Below are positions 26,158 through 33,801 of a DNA stretch of 64,000 nt, in pieces. The position numbers and the translations under genes are program-made. The notes under the pieces were generated by a model. It had not been told where the DNA came from, ran no database searches, and was given only the letters and a program-made list of their open reading frames with translations. Position 1 is the stretch's first letter. Each line of letters begins with the position of its first letter. The DNA is from CAYOWK01 sp964407665 (GTDB lineage: Bacteria > Pseudomonadota > Alphaproteobacteria > Caulobacterales > Hyphomonadaceae): the NCBI GenBank assembly GCA_964407665.1, contig CAYOWK010000005.1:62001-126000 (forward strand), read 5' to 3'.

Positions 26158-27359
26158 CAGCTGGTCGCGATCTTCAGGGCGCGCATTGCTTCGGCCATCA
26201 CGGGCGCGCCACCGACGCGCCTGCGAGCGTGGAAGCGAACCTGACCTTTCGTCGCCAGCGTGTACGGGTCACGCATGATCGAGAGGGCGACACGGTCATA
26301 GATCCGATACGCCCGGTTGAAGTCGCCGAACACGATCGGGAAGGCGTTCGCGCCGACATCGTCCATATCCTCAGCCTCGACGACAGGACGCCCCAACAGG
26401 GTGGCCGGCTGGCCCGCCTGAACAGGCGGCTGCCAGAGATACTGGCCCGTCGAGTCCTTGAACTTCCGCACCGCGCCGATGGTGTTGCTATTCATCATCC
26501 ATGCGGCCCGGTTCCGGTAGGCGGTCGGCAGGGCGTACATCAGCGTGATCAGGGCGTCCGCCGGGTTTGAGGATGCGAAGTTGGATGCGCCGCCGGACGG
26601 GGTGTACGCCAGATCCTCAGCGGACATCAGGCCGATCGGCTTCTTGACGCCGTCGCCGACTACAAAGGCCTCGCCTTCCTGGCGGCCGAACTCTTCGGCC
26701 AGGTCGGACGCCACTTCCGCCTCGACGTTGATCGCGGAGTCCTCGAGCAGGCGCAGGCTGACGTCCACATAGCAGGCGGACTCGTTGATCGGGATCTCGA
26801 GCTGGCCGTAGCTGGCTTCGGTCCCGGTGCGGTCCTCGGTTTCACCAACCCACGACGCCGTCGGGCGACCCGTGCGCTTGGGAAGGATGACCTCGCCCGC
26901 GCTTGTCGCCCCAACGCGAGCCGCCTGGCGGACAGGCGAGAACTCGACGACACCCTTGAGCACTTCGGCGACAAACTGCGAAGGGGCGAGATAGCCGCCC
27001 TTTGTGTCGTCGCCCACGATCAGAGAGCGCGCCTCGTCGGGAGCCATGCGCTCGACACCGCGCCGAAGGAAGCCCATGAAGGCCCGGCGCTGCAGCTGGG
27101 CGGCTTCGTCCTTGTCCGTGTCATCAGGATCCACGACAGGGCGTTTGTTGCGGACCTCGATCGCGTCGAGACGGTCCTGCAAAGCCTTCAGTTCGTCGGC
27201 CCGCTTCTTGTCGCCAGCCTCGACGGCCGATCGCACTTCCTCCAGCGAGCGGGTGAGGGCGGTGAAGTCTGGCCCCGGGTCCTCACGGGTCTCCAGGGGA
27301 AGCGAGCGGGTTTCGAGCGGCAGCGCAGCGGCGGCCGCCAGGAGTGCGGATTTCATCAA
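26157..27359 (-). CDS. HK97-fold major capsid protein
   Basis: 400 aa. An N-terminal helical delta/scaffold region (LTRSLEEVRSAVEAGDKKRA; LKALQDRLDAIEVRNK) is followed near residue 118 by GGYLAPSQFVAEVLKGVVE. The mature HK97 core includes VILPKRTGRPTASWVGETED, INESACYVDVSLRLLEDSAI and GDFNRAYRIYDRVALSIMRD. Cleavage of the delta domain by the adjacent protease is expected. It overlaps both neighbours by four bases (protease upstream, HNH downstream), so portal, protease, capsid and HNH are one translationally coupled unit. Confidence 0.93.
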   Translation of the reverse strand: MMKSALLAAAAALPLETRSLPLETREDPGPDFTALTRSLEEVRSAVEAGDKKRADELKALQDRLDAIEVRNKRPVVDPDDTDKDEAAQLQRRAFMGFLRRGVERMAPDEARSLIVGDDTKGGYLAPSQFVAEVLKGVVEFSPVRQAARVGATSAGEVILPKRTGRPTASWVGETEDRTGTEASYGQLEIPINESACYVDVSLRLLEDSAINVEAEVASDLAEEFGRQEGEAFVVGDGVKKPIGLMSAEDLAYTPSGGASNFASSNPADALITLMYALPTAYRNRAAWMMNSNTIGAVRKFKDSTGQYLWQPPVQAGQPATLLGRPVVEAEDMDDVGANAFPIVFGDFNRAYRIYDRVALSIMRDPYTLATKGQVRFHARRRVGGAPVMAEAMRALKIATS

Positions 27360-27889
27360 GATCCCCTGATGCTGGCGGCGGCGCGGCGGGCCGCCTCAAT
27401 GAAGGCCGCGGCTCCGGCGTCGGCCGGCGCCCCTCGAACGGACGTCACCCGGGCCTTTGCGGCGGCCGGCATGACGACAATGGAGATTTCAGGAAGCTCG
27501 ATCTCGGTCAGGACTCGGCCGCCATTCGGGCCGCGCTCTGACCGGATGGCACGGAAGCCGATGGACAGGCCGTTGACCGCGCCAGCCTTCAGCAAGGCCA
27601 GCGCCTCTGCGCCCTGGCGCGTTTCGGTGACCAGCTTCCCGGTGACCTTCAGGCCCCGGTCATCCTCGACCAGGTCGGACCAGACGCCAATCGGTTGGCG
27701 CGTGTCGTGAGCCCAGAGCAGGGCGGGCCGCATTCGCTTGATCGTGCGCGTGTAGGCCCCCCGCTTGATCGTGTCGCCATAGGCGTCCGCCTCGCCCCAT
27801 ACGGACGCGTAGCCGGTGAAGGTCCCGGCCTCGTCCGTGGTCGAGAAGCGGACCTCAGGCGTATGCAGGTCGCGGAAATCCAGCGTCAT
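27356..27889 (-). CDS. HK97 prohead protease
   Basis: 177 aa. The fold signature is TFTGYASVWGEADAYGDTIK, with catalytic His in LLWAHDTRQPIG (H61) and Ser in GAVNGLSIGFRA (S109), and the following EIELPEISIVVMPA. It is a herpes-protease-like serine protease that trims the capsid scaffold domain during head maturation. ATGA overlaps at both ends tie it to portal and capsid genes. Confidence 0.92.
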   Translation of the reverse strand: MTLDFRDLHTPEVRFSTTDEAGTFTGYASVWGEADAYGDTIKRGAYTRTIKRMRPALLWAHDTRQPIGVWSDLVEDDRGLKVTGKLVTETRQGAEALALLKAGAVNGLSIGFRAIRSERGPNGGRVLTEIELPEISIVVMPAAAKARVTSVRGAPADAGAAAFIEAARRAAASIRGS

Positions 27890-29163
27890 GCGACGGCCCT
27901 CAATTTTGCGGGATCTGCGGTTGCCGGATCGCCCTCAACGGCGCCGGCTTGACCGGCCTGGCGGACCAGCTCGTCGCCGCCTTCGACAGGTCCCATGTTC
28001 TCGCGCGCCCGCGCTTCGTTGGGCGTCATCCAGCTCGAGCCCACAGCCTGCCGGTAGGCGCCGAACCGCGCGACGGCGTCGCCCCGGAGCAGGGCGGCGG
28101 TCTCGAATTCGAGGTATCGGGTCGCGCGCTCCTCACGCGACAGCAGCGGGCGGGACAGCGCCCCTTCCCAGGCCGATAGCCATGGGGCCAGCGTCATCTG
28201 GAGAAACTGGGCGTTCAGCTCGGTTACGTTCTTCCAGGTTGCGCGCGCCAGGTCATTGACCAGCGGGCCGGGCACGCCGAAGGCCCGGGCGACTTCCTCG
28301 ATCGCCAGGCGGCGCAGCTCGAGGAATTGCGCATCGGTCGAGTTCATTTGCGTGGGCGCGAAGGAACTCCCGTCTTCCAGGATGACCGTTTTCCCGGCAT
28401 TCGACGAACCTGCGTAAAGGGCTTCGAAGCTCGCGCGGAGACGCTTGAGCGCTTCGTCGGACAGCCGGGCCTTCACGGTGAGGACGCCGGACGGTTTCGC
28501 GCCCTGGCCGAACAGCTTGGCCTGATAGGCAGCCATGGTCAGATCGACGCCGATCGCTTCCCTGGCGCAGTCCAGGAGGCAGATCACGCGACCCGGCGCC
28601 GACCCGGGCGTCACGACGTGGACCATGTCCCGCCAGTCGCGGCGCGTCTCAACGCCGTTGACCGTGTGGCGGTACACCGGTTCGCCACCGGCCCAGTCCA
28701 CCCGGACCGTCGTCGGGCACAGCCGCCAGATCTCGATCGGTCGTCCGTCGCTGGCCCTGAGGATCTGGCCGAAGGCCTGGCCATGGGTCAGGGCGTCCCA
28801 GGTCATCGCTGTCCGGGTGTCGGTGGCCGACGCGAATTCGGACCAGTCGCCGGCCATGAGTATTGCGGCAGGGCTGTCCCGGTCTCGCTCCCGGCTCCCA
28901 TCTTCCTGCCGTTGGAAGGCGTGAACGGGCAGGTTGCCAATGACTTCGGAAATTGTCCGGATGCAGGCGAGGGCGGTCGCCGACCTCAGCGCCGTTTGCG
29001 GCGTCACGACCGCGCCGGCGGCCGTGGGCGACGCGCCGAAAAGCTGCGCCAGCTCCGGGCTCCATTCGCTCAGGCGATGGTCGCGGCGCTCCAGGCCGAT
29101 GAAATGCAACAGACGGTCGAACATCGCGCAAATATCGCGCGCCGGCGGGGAGGGCGGGTTCAT
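27886..29163 (-). CDS. Phage portal protein
   Basis: 425 aa if started at ATG 29163; ATG 29124 (MFDRLLHFIGLE) is an alternative that matches the usual HK97-portal N-terminus, and neither has a good ribosome site. Family features include SATALACIRTISEVIGNLPV, AWDALTHGQAF-like WDALTHGQAFGQIL, SGVLTVKARLSDEALKRL and FGVPGPLVNDLARATWKNVT. It forms the dodecameric ring for DNA entry and exit. It is the first gene of the morphogenesis operon, preceded by a 367-bp non-coding region full of dyads. Confidence 0.9.
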   Translation of the reverse strand: MNPPSPPARDICAMFDRLLHFIGLERRDHRLSEWSPELAQLFGASPTAAGAVVTPQTALRSATALACIRTISEVIGNLPVHAFQRQEDGSRERDRDSPAAILMAGDWSEFASATDTRTAMTWDALTHGQAFGQILRASDGRPIEIWRLCPTTVRVDWAGGEPVYRHTVNGVETRRDWRDMVHVVTPGSAPGRVICLLDCAREAIGVDLTMAAYQAKLFGQGAKPSGVLTVKARLSDEALKRLRASFEALYAGSSNAGKTVILEDGSSFAPTQMNSTDAQFLELRRLAIEEVARAFGVPGPLVNDLARATWKNVTELNAQFLQMTLAPWLSAWEGALSRPLLSREERATRYLEFETAALLRGDAVARFGAYRQAVGSSWMTPNEARARENMGPVEGGDELVRQAGQAGAVEGDPATADPAKLRAVA

Positions 29164-29181
29164 CCGGACACGGGCGCCAGA

Positions 29182-29317
29182 TGCCCCAACGTTGGGGCAA
29201 TTTTCCCCATCTGGAATTGCTGGCCCCTACCGGCATCTGGTGCCGCTACCTACCGGCATTTCGCGCCGGTAGGGTCCGGAAAATCTTTCCGCATGGGTCC
29301 GGAATATCTTTCCGGTA
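29182..29317. promoter_or_regulatory. Dyad cluster upstream of the portal gene
   Basis: Three signals lie upstream of the head operon. First, a perfect 18-bp palindrome of half-site TGCCCCAAC at 29182-29199, flanked by CCAGATG/CATCTGG (29177-29183, 29208-29214). Second, CTACCGGC/GCCGGTAG (29250-29257, 29265-29272). Third, two 23-bp direct repeats beginning GGGTCCGGA at 29272 and 29295, each with a CGGAAA-ATC-TTTCCG type dyad. Candidates are operators for late-gene control or a cos/TerS site. The rest of 29164-29530 has a GTCACATGTGAC palindrome (29394-29405), a CGTGAC/GTCACG hairpin (29454-29469) and T-rich tracts. Confidence 0.6.
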
Positions 29318-29525
29318 TCGCGTTCCGGTGTCGTCGAAAGCGACAGCGTTGTCGCCTTTGCAGCCGTTTCAGGCCTGAAGGAGTGATCTGGCCGTCACAT
29401 GTGACCGATGGGTCACCGTCCGAAGGGCCGTTTTTGTTTTTTGGCCGCGCCGTCGTGACTTTCGTCACGGTTTTGGTGCGGAGACAGCGTGCGTCAATCC
29501 CCACACCCCCATGGTATATATAGGC

Positions 29526-29648
29526 GGTACTCAGGTGGCACCGTCGATGACGCGCAAATGGCCGTGACGGGTACTCTGGCGGCACCCTTCGGGGTCGTTG
29601 TGGTACTCAGGTGGCACGCTAACCGGCTTTGCGTGCCGCCTCGGTACC
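29526..29648. other. Four iterons overlapping the initiator gene, candidate replication origin
   Basis: GGTACTCAGGTGGCACC-like units start at 29526, 29570 and 29602 (spacing 44 and 32 bp, near whole helical turns). A fourth copy in inverted orientation lies at 29633-29648. Three are inside the 3' end of the HTH gene and one overlaps its stop. T-rich and TATATATA sequences lie beyond (29430-29443, 29513-29522). The plan is like lambda ori inside gene O. Confidence 0.6.
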
Positions 29649-30061
29649 GACTTCTGTTTTTTCAACAGCGGGCCGGGGCGCCAATTCAGCCAGTCTCGGG
29701 TCGGCAACTCGCCCGCATGCTTTCGGTCCGTCATGATGTATTCGGCAGCTCGCCTGCCATACCAATGGCCAGGCACTCGACGCTTGATGAAGCCCCGGTC
29801 CTCCAACTCCTCGAAGGCCCGCCGCACCGTTGATTTGCTCAGGTGGAGGAGGTCGGCGGCCTCCTGATAGCTCAAAGAGAGCTGGCCGTTGTTGTATCCG
29901 TTGTACCGGCTGCGGATCTCCACCCAGACCTTGAGAGCGGGGCCGCTAAGCGTCCGGAAAGCATCGCTCCGCGCCATTGAGTAGGGGATCGGCACGTATT
30001 GCTCCTCCACTTTGCTGCGTCCGGTCGAATCGACCTTCCGGCCCTTGGGTTTGCGCGCCAT
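29531..30061 (-). CDS. HTH replication initiator-like protein (O/RepA-like)
   Basis: 176 aa with a basic N-terminus (MARKPKGRK) and a winged HTH at about residues 22-98: FRTLSGPALKVWVEIRSRYN, LSYQEAADLLHLSKSTVRRA and FEELEDRGFIKRR. Related proteins occur in many alphaproteobacterial phages and are annotated only as helix-turn-helix proteins. The C-terminal third is basic. Its own coding sequence contains iteron-like repeats, which suggests that it binds them to start replication of the element. A purely regulatory role is the alternative. One base separates it from the upstream gene. Confidence 0.6.
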   Translation of the reverse strand: MARKPKGRKVDSTGRSKVEEQYVPIPYSMARSDAFRTLSGPALKVWVEIRSRYNGYNNGQLSLSYQEAADLLHLSKSTVRRAFEELEDRGFIKRRVPGHWYGRRAAEYIMTDRKHAGELPTRDWLNWRPGPLLKKQKSVPRRHAKPVSVPPEYHNDPEGCRQSTRHGHLRVIDGAT

Positions 30062-30062
30062 C

Positions 30063-30512
30063 CTATATGCTCCCCTTCAGCTTGGCCCGGATGTCATCGA
30101 TCCATTGTCTTTGCGCGGCACTCGGGGATCGGCCGCGGCGCGCCGCCGCTTGGATGTTCTCGAGGAATGACCGGCTACGTTCGTCTAGCCGGCCATCCCC
30201 ACGACGCAGGAGGTCGCCCGCGACATCGAACCAGTATTGCGGCCAGGTCCGGCGGCCCTGAGGTTCGGGCGCAGGCTGCGGTTTGGGCGCAGGCTGCGGC
30301 TCAGGTTCGGGGGCTGCTGCTGTCGCCATTTCTTCGAACCAGGCCGCGAAGTCGTTTAGGTCCAATCCGTGCGAGGCCAGGATGCGCCTCAGGCCACGGA
30401 CGGCGACCAGGGCTTCGTTGTCGTTGTCGCTAGCCATCAAGCGCACGAGTGCCGCGGCCTTAGGGGCAGCAAGAGCAAGAGCGGCAGCCATCAGCACCTC
30501 CCTTTCGGGCAC
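30063..30512 (-). CDS. Hypothetical early-region protein with Pro-rich linker
   Basis: 149 aa. The N-terminal half is helical (LAAPKAAALVRLMASDNDNE; LRRILASHGLDLNDFAAWFE), then a PEPEPQPAPKPQPAPEPQ linker, then a second helical domain (DERSRSFLENIQAAARRGRS, PSAAQRQWIDDIRAKL). Similar two-part proteins are found near replication genes in alphaproteobacterial phages; function unknown. It lies one base upstream of the initiator-like gene, so it may help load replication proteins. A second ATG at 30491 is possible. Confidence 0.5.
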   Translation of the reverse strand: MPEREVLMAAALALAAPKAAALVRLMASDNDNEALVAVRGLRRILASHGLDLNDFAAWFEEMATAAAPEPEPQPAPKPQPAPEPQGRRTWPQYWFDVAGDLLRRGDGRLDERSRSFLENIQAAARRGRSPSAAQRQWIDDIRAKLKGSI

Positions 30513-30603
30513 AGATCTATCGTTGCCAGAATCGGGTCACCCCGCCGGCCTATTGGTCTCGTCATGGTGTTGGTCCCTGCTGGTTACAGGTAGTCTGCCG
30601 GCT

Positions 30604-31581
30604 TCATGTTTGGTCGACCGGAAGTCCGTACGCCCGACGCTTCATGCGTCGAACTGCGAGAGTCATGTTCACGTCTAGAAGGCTGTCGAAATTGCGCAGG
30701 GCATGCTCAGCGGCCGCCCGCGCGCCATCGTCGAAAGTCCCAAACCGTCGATAGGATCGCCCGTCCTCGCCACGCATGGCGATTGGTTCGATCCGGTAAG
30801 ACTGGTTCTCCCGAAGCAGATACGATTCGGGTCCACCCCAGGCCCAGCGCTCCTGCAGGAGCTCCAGCGGCGTCGGCTCTGGTTGCTTGTGGAACACCCA
30901 GCGCCCGTTCACGATCAGCAAGTGATCGTCGTACTGAGGCAGGGCAGTGGCTCCAGTCATGTCCTCAGAGAAGAGGCCCAGCGGGTCAGGTTCGCCCTGA
31001 TAGACCGGCTCGGCGTCGATCGGCGCCAGCTCGAGTGAGGGCAGGCCGGCGGAAGACCTGTCTACGACCATGGTGCCGCGATCGTTCGCCTCGAAGAGGA
31101 TGGCCGGAACGCGGTACATCGATCCCGGAGCGCGCGAGGGATTGTTGATATCCCAGCACCTCCGGACGGTGTATTCCCATATCGGCGCTGGCACGATGTC
31201 GCTCGGCTGCCATCCACCCTCAGGATCGACGTCGATCATCATACGCACGCCCATCGGGTAAGGCGGCATGCTCTGCACGTAATCGACAGTCTCGGAGACG
31301 TGAGCGACGAGGAAAGGCGCGACGGTGAGGATGTTTACCGCCTGTTCGAAGGTCGGACCAGCTTCGGAAATGGCGTGGACAACGGCCACCGCGTTCCGTG
31401 CTTTGGCTGAAATGCGTCGTACGTGGCGAGTGCCGCGACCGCGCTGCGAAACCGTGTCGGCGAGTGCTGGCATCGAGAGCACCAGGCCGACAGCGCGGGT
31501 GGCCATCCCGGTCCAGTCAGACAGCTGCTTGTCGCTGATCTTGCCCGTCCAGTAGTTTACGACTGTCTGCCGATCCAGCAC
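30604..31581 (-). CDS. Unknown 325-aa early protein with putative N-terminal DNA-binding domain
   Basis: GTG 31581 is chosen because GGAGG lies five bases upstream; a longer frame from GTG 31611 lacks a ribosome site. The N-terminus (QTVVNYWTGKISDKQLSDWT; LVLSMPALADTVSQRGRGTR; HVRRISAKARNAVAVVHAIS) looks MerR-like, with a helix-turn and a charged wing. The remaining ~230 residues are unrecognised, Pro- and Trp-containing, and end in a basic helix. A perfect 11-bp inverted repeat lies 28 bp upstream of the start, so autoregulation is plausible. First gene of the putative early operon. Confidence 0.5.
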   Translation of the reverse strand: MLDRQTVVNYWTGKISDKQLSDWTGMATRAVGLVLSMPALADTVSQRGRGTRHVRRISAKARNAVAVVHAISEAGPTFEQAVNILTVAPFLVAHVSETVDYVQSMPPYPMGVRMMIDVDPEGGWQPSDIVPAPIWEYTVRRCWDINNPSRAPGSMYRVPAILFEANDRGTMVVDRSSAGLPSLELAPIDAEPVYQGEPDPLGLFSEDMTGATALPQYDDHLLIVNGRWVFHKQPEPTPLELLQERWAWGGPESYLLRENQSYRIEPIAMRGEDGRSYRRFGTFDDGARAAAEHALRNFDSLLDVNMTLAVRRMKRRAYGLPVDQT

Positions 31582-31608
31582 GTGCGCCTCCGCTTTCAAA
31601 TCATGTCT

Positions 31609-31643
31609 CACGCAATTGAGATGGAGTCCACGTCAATTGCGTG
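31609..31643. promoter_or_regulatory. Perfect 11-bp inverted repeat, candidate operator of early operon
   Basis: CACGCAATTGA (31609-31619) and TCAATTGCGTG (31633-31643) are exact complements 13 bases apart, just upstream of the 325-aa gene. Arm-to-arm centre distance is about 24 bp, typical of a dimeric repressor or activator. Confidence 0.6.
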
Positions 31644-31677
31644 AAAATGTTTTATGCGTTGAGGCGGCTTCGGGCAT

Positions 31678-32163
31678 TCAGTGCGCAGCGGGCCCGATCC
31701 CGGACCGCTTCCCCGCCGAACGGGGCGGCTTCCGCACAACGGCAGAGGGCGCATCGGTTTCGGGCGACGGCTTCTGCACCTTCCGGCCCGCGTAGAATTC
31801 GATGACGTCGGTGTCGGCCTCTGACAGGTCGCTGGCGTCTAGGAGCGACCGGAGCGCCGCACTGAGGCGGTAGAAGTAGGGTGTCGCCGCCTCCTCATCG
31901 CTCGCCCATGCGTGCAGCGTCCCGGCGTCTGCGATGGCAATGGCCAGCTGTGTCGCGAGACCGGCGGTAGATGTCGCTGGCGTGGTCATGATGACGGTTT
32001 CGATGGCCTTCAACTTCTGGTCTGCTTTCGCCATGCCCGCCGCGTAGCCGGCCTGAGACATCTTCCCGTCCGTCCCGAAGTAGGAGTCATCCAACTCGAT
32101 GAGGCGGCGAACGACTGACCCGATTTCGGGCAAAAGGGGGGCGACTCGGCAGGTAACCGGCAT
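31678..32163 (-). CDS. Hypothetical early protein
   Basis: 161 aa from ATG 32163, with AAGGAT upstream. It opens MPVTCRVAPLLPEIGSVVRR and continues through LIELDDSYFGTDGKMSQAGY and AGMAKADQKLKAIETVIMTT, then a helical C-terminal part and a basic tail (RKPPRSAGKRSG). No family recognised. It is divergent from the XRE regulator gene across a 84-bp gap with an inverted repeat, so it is probably under that repressor's control. Confidence 0.45.
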   Translation of the reverse strand: MPVTCRVAPLLPEIGSVVRRLIELDDSYFGTDGKMSQAGYAAGMAKADQKLKAIETVIMTTPATSTAGLATQLAIAIADAGTLHAWASDEEAATPYFYRLSAALRSLLDASDLSEADTDVIEFYAGRKVQKPSPETDAPSAVVRKPPRSAGKRSGIGPAAH

Positions 32164-32183
32164 AGCGACATCCTTAATGAAGT

Positions 32184-32223
32184 GTTGATGTTTTCCTTAC
32201 AGTGTGCTGAAAACGGGGTCAAC
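32184..32223. promoter_or_regulatory. Dyad in the divergent XRE/early-gene promoter gap
   Basis: Outer arms GTTGA (32184-32188) and TCAAC (32219-32223) enclose inner arms GTTTTC (32190-32195) and GAAAAC (32209-32214). The location between divergent genes, one of them a regulator, fits a repressor operator controlling element quiescence. Confidence 0.4.
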
Positions 32224-32247
32224 TGAAATCAGAACGGTGTGCGGAAA

Positions 32248-32496
32248 ATGACGCCAGGCCAGTGCAAGATGGCGCGCGCTGCTTTGGACTGGGGCGTCCG
32301 TCAGCTGGCTGAAAACGCCGGTGTCAGCAATGATACCGTCGTGCGCCTCGAAAAGGGCGAGGCCTTGAAAGAGGCAACTATCGAGAAGGTCCGCGCTGCC
32401 TTCGAAGCCGCCGGGCTCGAGTTCCTGCCGTCCAATGGCGTTGGCGAAGGCGTGCGCTTCGCGAAGCCCCCGAAGAAACGGAAGCCGAAGGCCTAA
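32248..32496 (+). CDS. XRE-family (Cro/CI-type) regulator
   Basis: 82 aa from ATG 32248; a GTG at 32239 would add three residues. HTH of the common short alphaproteobacterial type: MTPGQCKMARAALDWGVRQL, AENAGVSNDTVVRLEKGEAL, IEKVRAAFEAAGLEFLPSNG. The basic tail (KPPKKRKPKA) is unusual but short. It is the only recognisable repressor candidate in the element and is divergent from the leftward early genes. In satellites such regulators hold the element silent until a helper phage product relieves it; that role here is inference. Confidence 0.75.
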   Translation: MTPGQCKMARAALDWGVRQLAENAGVSNDTVVRLEKGEALKEATIEKVRAAFEAAGLEFLPSNGVGEGVRFAKPPKKRKPKA

Positions 32497-32819
32497 GCTT
32501 CCCGGTCAACCTGGGCGACGGCCTCAAGCTCTGCGGCAATGCCGAAGCCCATGCGCTCCACGTCCGGGAACGCAGCGAGGAAGTCGGCGTCCAGCACGGA
32601 CGGCGGGACGGGCCCATTCATCGGCGGGACATAGTTGCGGAGAAGTATCGTCTTCATCCGGACGCGGCGTGCGAGCGCCTCAGCCCCGGCGCCGCCGATC
32701 AGGCAGTAGACCTGGCCCAGCCAGAAGCGCTGGGCGACGATCTGAGTTTGCAGGCTGGCGACCTGCTCTTGCAGATCCTCGAGTGTGGGCTTGGGGGCGT
32801 CGGGTGCGGCTTTGGTCAT
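32493..32819 (-). CDS. Hypothetical coiled-coil protein
   Basis: 108 aa from ATG 32819, overlapping the convergent XRE gene by four bases. A predicted coiled coil (LEDLQEQVASLQTQIVAQRF) is followed by a short hydrophobic stretch (WLGQVYCLIGGAGAEAL) and an acidic C-terminus. No family recognised. It sits just downstream of a strong terminator hairpin, so it has its own promoter or is silent. Confidence 0.4.
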   Translation of the reverse strand: MTKAAPDAPKPTLEDLQEQVASLQTQIVAQRFWLGQVYCLIGGAGAEALARRVRMKTILLRNYVPPMNGPVPPSVLDADFLAAFPDVERMGFGIAAELEAVAQVDREA

Positions 32820-32837
32820 GGTCGCTCCGGAAATGAA

Positions 32838-32864
32838 AAGGGCCCGGGGTGCTCCCGGGCCCTT
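32838..32864 (-). terminator. Terminator hairpin after the membrane-protein gene
   Basis: AAGGGCCCGGG and CCCGGGCCCTT form an 11-bp perfect stem around GTGCT. It follows the 232-aa membrane-protein gene (stop 32886) on the minus strand and is followed by TTTTCAT-like T-rich sequence. Confidence 0.7.
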
Positions 32865-32885
32865 GGTCAATCATATCCGATAGGA

Positions 32886-33584
32886 TCAGGCCGCGCGTTT
32901 GGCCGCCCGGCGTGCCCGGGTCTGCAAACGCTTCGTCGCCAACGTGAGGCGCTCGGACGTCGAACGCTCCGGCGGGGCGAGGCGCAGGCGATCGGCCTCA
33001 ACGGCGTCGATCCGGGCGCGGTGCGCCAGCCGATCGGCGAAGGCGATCACGGTCGAATCCTGCCCCCAGTCGGCAGGCTCGGACTCGAGGGCGATCGGCT
33101 GCACGTTCGCGCGCACGGGCGGCCGGCCGGACGTGCGGGGCGCGACGTGGTCGCATGACGTCCACTTGGCCACGAAGTTGAGCGCGGCAAAGAGGGCAGC
33201 GAAGCCGACCGCCAGGGCGAGGGCCCAGCCTGAGCCCCAGTCCATGCCGGCTTCCCGGGCGAAGTTCTGCACGGCGAGCGTGTACAGGCTGACCTGCAGC
33301 AACCCGATCCCGACGGCCTGCCAGCGCAGGACGCGGGCGCGGTCATCGTCCCGGGCGGCTTCCAGGGTCGTCAGGCGGCCAAGCGAAGTCCACTGCAGCC
33401 ACTCAGCGGCGATCATGGCGGCCGTGGTGGCGGTGGCGAGCGACGCGGGCAGGGTGGCCTCGGCGCCGGCATGGACGGCATAGATGGACGTGCCCAGCAG
33501 GGTCACGGCCGCGGCGTGCGAAACCGGGCGGGCCTCGCGAATCGCGGTCAACGAGTTCTTAACGGTGGTTACGATAGGGTTCAT
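32886..33584 (-). CDS. Multi-span membrane protein with basic C-terminal tail
   Basis: 232 aa from ATG 33584, with AGGAGGG upstream, a strong ribosome site. Hydrophobic spans: AAAVTLLGTSIYAVHAGAEA, LATATTAAMIAAEWLQWTSL, VGIGLLQVSLYTLAVQNFA and WALALAVGFAALFAALNFVA. The cytoplasmic-looking tail is Arg-rich (LATKRLQTRARRAAKRAA). No family recognised. Stand-alone, monocistronic and near the distal att site: the usual place for accessory genes such as superinfection exclusion or anti-phage functions in prophages and satellites. That role is only an inference from location. Confidence 0.55.
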   Translation of the reverse strand: MNPIVTTVKNSLTAIREARPVSHAAAVTLLGTSIYAVHAGAEATLPASLATATTAAMIAAEWLQWTSLGRLTTLEAARDDDRARVLRWQAVGIGLLQVSLYTLAVQNFAREAGMDWGSGWALALAVGFAALFAALNFVAKWTSCDHVAPRTSGRPPVRANVQPIALESEPADWGQDSTVIAFADRLAHRARIDAVEADRLRLAPPERSTSERLTLATKRLQTRARRAAKRAA

Positions 33585-33801
33585 GGGTCGCCCTCCTGTG
33601 GCGATCAAGGATCCGGGCGAGGCTCAATTCGCTGCGGATCTATGGCCGGGGCCCTTGCCGGGGCCCCGGTCGCCCCTCGGGCGACAAACCCACAATCGCA
33701 GATCAGTGTTAGCGAACCGTGAGCGGCGAAGTGAAGCCCTTGCGCATCATCCCGTTCACGGGCGTGCTGGCGGCACCCTGAGGTTGATTCGGTGGTGATA
33801 C

